Shown here: positions 24,107 through 28,921 of the stretch, piece after piece | How positions within the stretch are numbered: position 1 is the stretch's first letter | Layout of the letters: each line of letters opens with the position of its first letter | Program-made: the position numbers and the translations under genes | Source: Pseudomonadota bacterium | GTDB lineage: Bacteria > Pseudomonadota > Gammaproteobacteria > Burkholderiales > Eutrophovitaceae | Assembly: GCA_002704665.1 (NCBI GenBank) | Contig: PAHB01000002.1 | Location: forward strand, 1 to 28,921 | DNA: 28,921 nucleotides | Direction of reading: 5' to 3' | The notes under the pieces: generated by a model | Databases searched by the model: none | The model's input: the letters and a program-made list of their open reading frames with translations, nothing else | What the model was told of the DNA's origin: nothing

Positions 24107-24162
24107 TTTGATGCGCCTTTTTAAAGTTTTTTTAACGTGCCATATATTAACATTTCAAAGTT

Positions 24163-24168
24163 ATTATA
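24163..24168 (-). promoter_or_regulatory. candidate -10 box of the mmsA operon
   Basis: A perfect TATAAT on the minus strand 57 bases upstream of the mmsA ATG, within a very AT-rich 85-base gap (24107-24191). No good -35 hexamer is found 16-18 bases upstream, and in such AT-rich DNA the match could be chance. Its presence suggests that the valine genes can be expressed separately from mtnA and the aldolase fusion. Confidence 0.35.
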
Positions 24169-24191
24169 AAATATTTTAACTTGTTTTAATT

Positions 24192-26258
24192 TTATCTTAA
24201 CGAGGCTTCTATGTTTCCACCATCAACCGTTATTACTGCTGCTGTAGTCTTTTCAGCTTTTGCGAGGTATACAAATGCGTCAGCTACATCGACTGCTTTG
24301 ACTTCTTGTCCTAATAGGTTGCCTGACATGTACTCGTCTTCTTTTAACCCTCTCGCCGCAGCTCGCGATGAGATAAACTCTTCCGTTAATAAGCCGCTCC
24401 GTATTCGGTCAGCGTTTACTGCGTTTGATCTGATTCGATCTTTAGAATGATCCAATGCATATTGTTTCATAAGAAATAGCGTGGCCGCTTTGGGTAGTCC
24501 GTAGGGTCCAAAATTTCGCCCGGGATTTATAGCCTGTTTTGATACGTTAAAAAGTAAACAACCGCCTGTTTTTTGCTTGGTCATAACTTTAACAGTCTCT
24601 TGAGCTACCGTTTGGTGACTCCAAAAGTTTAGTTCAAAGCTCTGTCTTAAAATCTGAGAATCTACGCTTCCAATTTCGCCATCCCAAGCGGCGCCTGCAT
24701 TCGAGACTAAAATATCAATACCCCCGAAAGTTTTGCAAATGGTGGATAGTGCCCGCGATACCGATTGGTGGTCGGTAACGTCACAATGGATCGCCACACA
24801 TCCTATTTCTTTTGCCAACCGCTCAGCGTTTTCGAGCTCGATATCCAAGAGAACCACTTCGGCGCCGTGTTCAGCAAAAGCTTTCGCTGTTGCTTCGCCA
24901 ATACTGCCGCACCCTCCGGTTATCACAACCACGTGCCTTTGTAAGGGTTTTTCAACCGTTTTGCCTAGTTTGGCTTGCTCGAGTGACCAGTGCTCTATTT
25001 CAAATATTTCTTTTTCAGAAATACATTCAAAGGAGCCAATCTCCTCTGCATTTTTAATAACTTCGGCATTTACTTCACCTAAGTCAGCAGCAATTTTAGC
25101 ATTTTTTGAATTGCTACCAACCGCAAAAAGTCCTACCTTTGGTATCAAAATTAATCTAGGAATAGGGTCAAGCTGTTTTTTTTGATTGTCAAAGTGCTGA
25201 TTATTTTTATTGAAATAAATTTTATAATCGTTTATGTATTTTGCAATTCGGCTCTCCGATTCTTTTTCCCAAGCGCCGATTTGATTAACGGCGGGAGTGG
25301 AAAGAATGAGGGGTTTTGGTTTTATACGGATTACGTGATCGGGAGTTACAGTTCCTTTTTGGGAGTACGTTTGTATATCTGTTCCGTCGATGTAATCTCT
25401 GATTTTTTGATTATTTCTAAATTCTAAAACAATTTTCTTTGCTTGATCAGTCACGTTATTTGTAGCGCGCGTAAGCAGTCCGCGCAGGATCGGCGCAATA
25501 TCAGGTACAGAAGCTGGTTTAGTACTCGAAATTATTTTAGTTAATTTTCTCACCCGAAGTTTTTGAATACTATTTTCCGCGAGAGTGACGAGGTCAATCA
25601 TGTTGGCGTAAGCTTTATGAGCAGTGTTACCGAAACTTACTATTCCGTGATTCAAAAGTAGCATGCCAATTGGATTGCTATTTTCTTTTTGAATTGTTTC
25701 ATCAAACAATATTTTGCATTTTTTTGCTAATGCAAATCCGGGCATGATGTAAGGGACATAGATCAGCTTATTGCCGAATATTTTGTGACAAATCTCTCTG
25801 CCGTTGGGTTGATTAGTCAGTGCCAGTATTGCGTTGGAGTGGGTATGGTCAATATATTTGTGGGGTAAAAATGCATGGAGAAGAGTTTCAACAGATGGAT
25901 TTGGAGAAGACGCATTGATTAGATTTACCCTTTGAGTATTAACCATTTCTTCGTCGGACATTTTATTTAATGAAAATAAATCACATAACGGGCCTATTTT
26001 AACAGCAGGCAGTCCCTCAGGTTCTATGTATCCTAAATCCCATCCACTGCCCTTTACGCAAAGGACGTTCTCTTGAACACCATTCACCTCTATTTTGGTT
26101 TTTACCGAGGTGTTTCCTCCTCCGTGCAGAACTAGGTCGTGTTCTTGACCCAATAACCGCGAGGAGTATACGCGCAGAGCAAGGTCATGGCCCACTTTTT
26201 TTTGCGCGTATTTTTTTATGAACTCGTCCGCAGTTTTATCGGACCATCTGTTTTTCAA
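24192..26258 (-). CDS. bifunctional class II aldolase/short-chain dehydrogenase
   Basis: 688-residue two-domain enzyme. The N-terminal class II (fuculose/rhamnulose-phosphate type) aldolase domain, about 20-235, has HGGGNTS (45-51), E124 in PSVETLLH, the metal-binding H138 and H140 in DHTHSNA, and H204 in LLNHGIVSFG. The C-terminal short-chain dehydrogenase, about 440-688, has the nucleotide loop TGGCGSIG (447-454), NAG (520-522) and the catalytic S573, Y586 and K590 (YGLPK). Thus both active sites look intact. Related fusions cleave rhamnulose-1-phosphate to DHAP and lactaldehyde and then oxidise the aldehyde. No rhamnose isomerase or kinase is nearby; mtnA is 46 bases upstream, so a methylthioribulose- or 5-deoxyribulose-1-phosphate substrate is proposed (inference). 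The start is TTG with a clear GGAG ribosome site six bases upstream. Confidence 0.93.
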   Translation of the reverse strand: MKNRWSDKTADEFIKKYAQKKVGHDLALRVYSSRLLGQEHDLVLHGGGNTSVKTKIEVNGVQENVLCVKGSGWDLGYIEPEGLPAVKIGPLCDLFSLNKMSDEEMVNTQRVNLINASSPNPSVETLLHAFLPHKYIDHTHSNAILALTNQPNGREICHKIFGNKLIYVPYIMPGFALAKKCKILFDETIQKENSNPIGMLLLNHGIVSFGNTAHKAYANMIDLVTLAENSIQKLRVRKLTKIISSTKPASVPDIAPILRGLLTRATNNVTDQAKKIVLEFRNNQKIRDYIDGTDIQTYSQKGTVTPDHVIRIKPKPLILSTPAVNQIGAWEKESESRIAKYINDYKIYFNKNNQHFDNQKKQLDPIPRLILIPKVGLFAVGSNSKNAKIAADLGEVNAEVIKNAEEIGSFECISEKEIFEIEHWSLEQAKLGKTVEKPLQRHVVVITGGCGSIGEATAKAFAEHGAEVVLLDIELENAERLAKEIGCVAIHCDVTDHQSVSRALSTICKTFGGIDILVSNAGAAWDGEIGSVDSQILRQSFELNFWSHQTVAQETVKVMTKQKTGGCLLFNVSKQAINPGRNFGPYGLPKAATLFLMKQYALDHSKDRIRSNAVNADRIRSGLLTEEFISSRAAARGLKEDEYMSGNLLGQEVKAVDVADAFVYLAKAEKTTAAVITVDGGNIEASLR

Positions 26259-26304
26259 AACCTTCTCCTGCCAAAATTTTTATCCCGCGAATGCGATGAC
26301 TGTA

Positions 26305-27384
26305 TTAATTCTTTCCTAGTGACTTTTTGAGCTCTTCCATGGTTGTTATTGAAACAGGCTGAACAACTTTTTTTTCTGTAATTAGACCTGATACCAAGTG
26401 AGCCGGGGTGACGTCAAAACCTGGATTGCTCACTTTGGGATAGCCTAGCCCGTGGAGAGTATACTTGTTCTGTCGAGATAATGCTGTGTTCATTAAGACC
26501 TCATTAACATCTCTTTCTTCAATTGGGATATCTTTTAGTCCATTAATAATTTCCCAATCTATTGTTGGAGTAGGCACTGCAGCGAAAAAGGGAATTTTAT
26601 TATCCCTAGCACTTAGTGCTTTTAAATAGGTTCCAATCTTGTTACAAACGTCTCCCGCTGCGCTTACTCGGTCAGCGCCGACGATCACCATATCCACTTG
26701 TTGATTTTGCATCAAATGTCCTCCGGCGTTATCTACTATCAGCGAATATTGGATTCCATGGCTAGCTAACTCCCACGCCGTTAGTAGCCCTTGATTACGT
26801 GGGCGGGTTTCATCTACCCACACATGAATGTTAATGCCTTTATCATGGGCTTGAAATATAGGTGACAGAGCGGTTCCGTAGTCTACTGTGGCTAGCCATC
26901 CTGCATTACAGTGTGTAAGAATATTCACTGTTTTTTTTGTTTTATAAATTTCCTCAATCAATCGTAGACCATTATCTCCAATGAGTTTATTTTGCTCAAC
27001 ATCTTCTTCAGCAATCTTATCCGCCTCACTCCAAGCTCGATCGGAGCGATTTTCTTCAGGTGTTGACTCAAGTATTTTATGCATTCGATCTAGCGAAAAT
27101 TTCAGATTTATAGCGGTTGGACGGGTGCCATTTAACATCTGGTATGTTTTTCTTATATTTTTGCGTGTTGAATCCTCGGACATAGCCATCGCCATACCAT
27201 ATGCAGCTGTCACACCAATGAGCGGTGCTCCCCTAACATTCATATTAATAATGCAATCGGCCACCTCTTGGGAAGATCTGACTTCTCTTGTAACAAAATT
27301 TACAGGAAGTTCAGTCTGGTCGATGATGAATAATCTATGACCTTCCCGCCAGATACTCCTGAAAAATTTCCCCCGTATCTTCAC
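26305..27384 (-). CDS. mtnA: S-methyl-5-thioribose-1-phosphate isomerase MtnA (or DrdI-like)
   Basis: eIF2B-alpha-like isomerase converting methylthioribose-1-phosphate to methylthioribulose-1-phosphate. MNVRGAPLIGVTAAYG (48-63) binds the phosphate; catalytic C159 is in LTHCNAGWLAT and D238 in VGADRV; CNKIGTYLKA (247-256) and the C-terminal NPGFDVTPAHLVSGLITE complete the family pattern. 359 residues is normal. Close paralogues (DrdI) isomerise 5-deoxyribose-1-phosphate instead, and sequence inspection does not separate them with certainty. Start codon is GTG, two bases after the stop of the metallo-hydrolase gene, so translation is probably coupled. Other salvage genes (mtnB, mtnC, mtnD, mtnK, mtnP) are not in the window; the next gene is the aldolase fusion. 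Confidence 0.93.
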   Translation of the reverse strand: MKIRGKFFRSIWREGHRLFIIDQTELPVNFVTREVRSSQEVADCIINMNVRGAPLIGVTAAYGMAMAMSEDSTRKNIRKTYQMLNGTRPTAINLKFSLDRMHKILESTPEENRSDRAWSEADKIAEEDVEQNKLIGDNGLRLIEEIYKTKKTVNILTHCNAGWLATVDYGTALSPIFQAHDKGINIHVWVDETRPRNQGLLTAWELASHGIQYSLIVDNAGGHLMQNQQVDMVIVGADRVSAAGDVCNKIGTYLKALSARDNKIPFFAAVPTPTIDWEIINGLKDIPIEERDVNEVLMNTALSRQNKYTLHGLGYPKVSNPGFDVTPAHLVSGLITEKKVVQPVSITTMEELKKSLGKN

Positions 27385-27386
27385 TT

Positions 27387-28436
27387 TTAATTTTTAAACC
27401 TAATTTGCTGGTCGTTTCTCGTTATTCTTGATAGCTCCTTTGCATGCCACAGGTAATTTAGGTGCGCTATCGCTTCTCCCATTGCAAAAAAAATTTGATG
27501 AGAGTCTAGTTTTCTTTTAAACATGATTGGAAGTAGTTCGTATGCGGTTATTGGTGTGTCGCATGCGGATACGGTTTCTTCGAGTCGATCATTATGATGA
27601 GCATATAACATTTTTACTCTCGCGTGCGCTCCGATAAATGGAATCCCATGTGAGGGTAAGATTAATGTTTTTTCTGGTAGTTTTTTGAATTCATTTATCG
27701 AGGATAAAAACGCTTTTAAAGGATTGCCTAACGGATCAATAGGCCAAACGCTAACGTTAGTACTAATTTTCGGCAATAGCATATCTCCCGAGATAATGAT
27801 TCCTAAACTTTCACAGTGTAACGAGGCATGTTCTGGAGAGTGGCCGTAGCCAACAATAACTCGCCACTGGTTACTACCAATTGAAATTAAATCTCCATTA
27901 ATCATTCGCACCATATTATTTGGAAGGTTCGGGACTATTTTTTTATAGGCTGACCCTCCAGCTGTCATGCTATTTAAAAGATTTTTATCTAAGCCATGGC
28001 TTGCAAAAAGCTGTTTACTTTGGTCGTTGCCGGCCGTACCGGAGTGCTGGGCATGGGCAGTTAAGTATTCGGTAAGCGTCATGAAGAGTGGGATATTAAA
28101 TTTATCCATCAGCCAAGATGCATTTCCCAAGTGGTCAGGATGATAATGGGTTACGACCATTTTTGTAATAGGGTAACCATCCAATTCATTTAATAAAATC
28201 TTATCCCACAGGTCCCGGGTTTTATCTGAAGATATGCCAGTATCGATTGCCGCCCATCCGTTGTTGTCTTTTATCAACCACAAATTTATATGATCCAAGG
28301 CGAAGGGTAGGGGCATTCGTAACCATCGTATTTCTGGTGCGAGCTCTATTGTTTTTCCGGGAGTGGGTAGATTTGGAAAAGGAAACTCAAGTTCGCTAGA
28401 AAAATCTGGAGATTTTTTGGTGGTTTTGTCAATCAT
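27387..28436 (-). CDS. metallo-beta-lactamase-fold hydrolase (LACTB2/glyoxalase II-like)
   Basis: 349-residue MBL-fold hydrolase. The metal motif THYHPDHLGN gives H97, H99, D101 and H102; further ligands are H199 in GYGHSPEH and D218 in ISGDML, with a later LPSHGIPF. So a two-metal site appears complete. The C-terminal part (TAYELLPIMFKRKL to AIAHLNYLWHAKEL) resembles the winged-helix tail of LACTB2-type members. The substrate is unknown: thioesters, lactones or phosphodiesters are all possible in this fold. It is the first gene of the three-gene run with mtnA and the aldolase fusion, and divergent from the isovaleryl-CoA dehydrogenase-like gene, a neighbour that could also point to acyl-CoA chemistry. 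ATG 28436 has no strong ribosome site. Confidence 0.88.
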   Translation of the reverse strand: MIDKTTKKSPDFSSELEFPFPNLPTPGKTIELAPEIRWLRMPLPFALDHINLWLIKDNNGWAAIDTGISSDKTRDLWDKILLNELDGYPITKMVVTHYHPDHLGNASWLMDKFNIPLFMTLTEYLTAHAQHSGTAGNDQSKQLFASHGLDKNLLNSMTAGGSAYKKIVPNLPNNMVRMINGDLISIGSNQWRVIVGYGHSPEHASLHCESLGIIISGDMLLPKISTNVSVWPIDPLGNPLKAFLSSINEFKKLPEKTLILPSHGIPFIGAHARVKMLYAHHNDRLEETVSACDTPITAYELLPIMFKRKLDSHQIFFAMGEAIAHLNYLWHAKELSRITRNDQQIRFKN

Positions 28437-28467
28437 TGGTTCATTTTGATAACTAACGCTAGGATTT

Positions 28468-28473
28468 AGTATA
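28468..28473 (-). promoter_or_regulatory. candidate -10 box for the hydrolase-mtnA-aldolase operon
   Basis: TATACT on the minus strand 32 bases upstream of the metallo-hydrolase ATG, in the 126-base divergent gap 28437-28562. The -35 position (ACACTT region) is weak. The same gap must hold the plus-strand promoter of the dehydrogenase gene, for which only weak boxes such as TATAAG near 28488 are visible. Confidence 0.3.
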
Positions 28474-28562
28474 CTTCGGCTTTGGTTATAAGTGTATTAA
28501 TTAAAGACTAATCAGGATTTGGAAATAATAAATAGCGGCCTTGGTGCCTAAAAAGGAAAAAA

Positions 28563-28921
28563 ATGAACGCAAGCGATTTTTCAATACAATCAATGCCTTC
28601 TCTCGACTTTAACCTTGGAGAAGAGATTGACATGCTCAGAGAAACGGTCCGAAGTTTTTCGGCTTCAGAGATTGCGCCGCGAGCTCATACTATAGACCAG
28701 GAAAATGAGTTTCCTCTAGATCTTTGGGTTAAGCTAGGGAAAATGGGCTTGCTCGGCATAACTGTCGAGGAGGAGTACGGCGGAACTAACATGGGTTATT
28801 TAGCACACATTATCGCCATGGAGGAAATATCGAGAGCTTCAGGTTCCGTTGGACTATCTTACGTTGATCATTCAAATATAAATATTAATCAGATTAGACT
28901 AAATGGTACAGAGGCCCAAAA
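28563..28921 (+). CDS. ivd: isovaleryl-CoA dehydrogenase-like protein, 5' part only
   Basis: Open frame from ATG 28563 to the window edge, 119 codons, with AAGGA at 28553-28557 five bases upstream. Segments FNLGEEIDMLRETVRSFSA, EIAPRAHTIDQENEFP, GLLGITVEEEYGG and IIAMEEISRASGSVGLSY match the N-terminal helical domain of isovaleryl-CoA dehydrogenases, which desaturate isovaleryl-CoA to 3-methylcrotonyl-CoA in leucine breakdown. One difference stands out: where family members normally read SYGAHSNLC, this reads SYVDHSNIN. The FAD domain and catalytic Glu lie beyond the window, so specificity rests on the N terminus. It likely begins a leucine (liu-type) operon reading away from the mtnA run; that continuation is inference. 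Confidence 0.85.
   Translation, partial: MNASDFSIQSMPSLDFNLGEEIDMLRETVRSFSASEIAPRAHTIDQENEFPLDLWVKLGKMGLLGITVEEEYGGTNMGYLAHIIAMEEISRASGSVGLSYVDHSNININQIRLNGTEAQ

Noticed and set aside
24733..25185. Open frame of 150 codons on the plus strand opposite the aldolase/dehydrogenase fusion
   Set aside because: Antisense to the dehydrogenase domain and linker; no ribosome site or recognisable protein features.
24192..26258. Possible frame fusion or assembly artefact joining separate aldolase and dehydrogenase genes
   Set aside because: One uninterrupted frame with complete active sites in both halves, and the bifunctional architecture is a known protein family.
26305..27384. Translation factor eIF2B-alpha-like or ribose-1,5-bisphosphate isomerase instead of MtnA
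   Set aside because: The catalytic Cys (THCNAGWLAT) and Asp (GADRV) with the NPGFDVTPA segment fit the MtnA/DrdI group best.

Overview
The window reads as chromosomal DNA from an AT-rich (roughly 40% GC by eye) gammaproteobacterium, most likely a free-living aquatic heterotroph. The basis is the gammaproteobacterial-type homodimeric pyruvate dehydrogenase (aceE-aceF), the proC-yggT pair, the nadD-rsfS-rlmH block, and a large share of genes for branched-chain and organic-acid catabolism. Lineage is inferred from protein resemblance only. I see no tRNA, rRNA, CRISPR array, insertion sequence or phage gene. Packing is tight, and no gene-free stretch exceeds about 155 bases.

Layout. (1) 67-1443, plus strand: proC and a yggT-family membrane protein. 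(2) 1450-8890, minus strand, read from high to low coordinates: aceE, aceF, nadD, rsfS, rlmH, maf and a secreted DUF6607-type protein. This is central carbon metabolism followed by NAD synthesis, ribosome maturation and nucleotide housekeeping. (3) 9045-17854, minus strand: an eight-gene run starting with a long-chain-type acyl-CoA ligase, then a complete Liv/HAAT-type ABC importer (ATPase, two permeases, lipoprotein binding protein, second ATPase), a PaaK-like ligase with an altered nucleotide-binding loop, and an AhpD/CMD-fold protein. It looks like an import-and-activate operon for a carboxylic acid. (4) 17930-19258, minus: a DinF-type MATE transporter. (5) 19337-24106, minus: mmsA, isobutyryl-CoA-dehydrogenase-like, 3-hydroxyisobutyryl-CoA hydrolase and mmsB, i.e. 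the lower valine pathway ending in propionyl-CoA, but without a separate hydratase gene. (6) 24192-28436, minus: a metallo-beta-lactamase-fold hydrolase, mtnA and an aldolase/short-chain dehydrogenase fusion. (7) From 28563, plus: the first 119 codons of an isovaleryl-CoA dehydrogenase-like gene, cut by the window edge and divergent from (6).

The most interesting unit is (6). MtnA turns an aldose-1-phosphate into a ketose-1-phosphate, and the next gene fuses a class II ketose-1-phosphate aldolase to a dehydrogenase that could process the released aldehyde. Together they suggest a compact route for disposing of methylthioribose-1-P or 5-deoxyribose-1-P to dihydroxyacetone phosphate (a DHAP-shunt-like pathway). 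Other points worth checking are the PaaK-like enzyme's altered P-loop, an apparent non-AUG start for rsfS, an rlmH lacking a usually conserved arginine, and two leader hairpins, one over the acyl-CoA ligase ribosome binding site and one between aceF and nadD.
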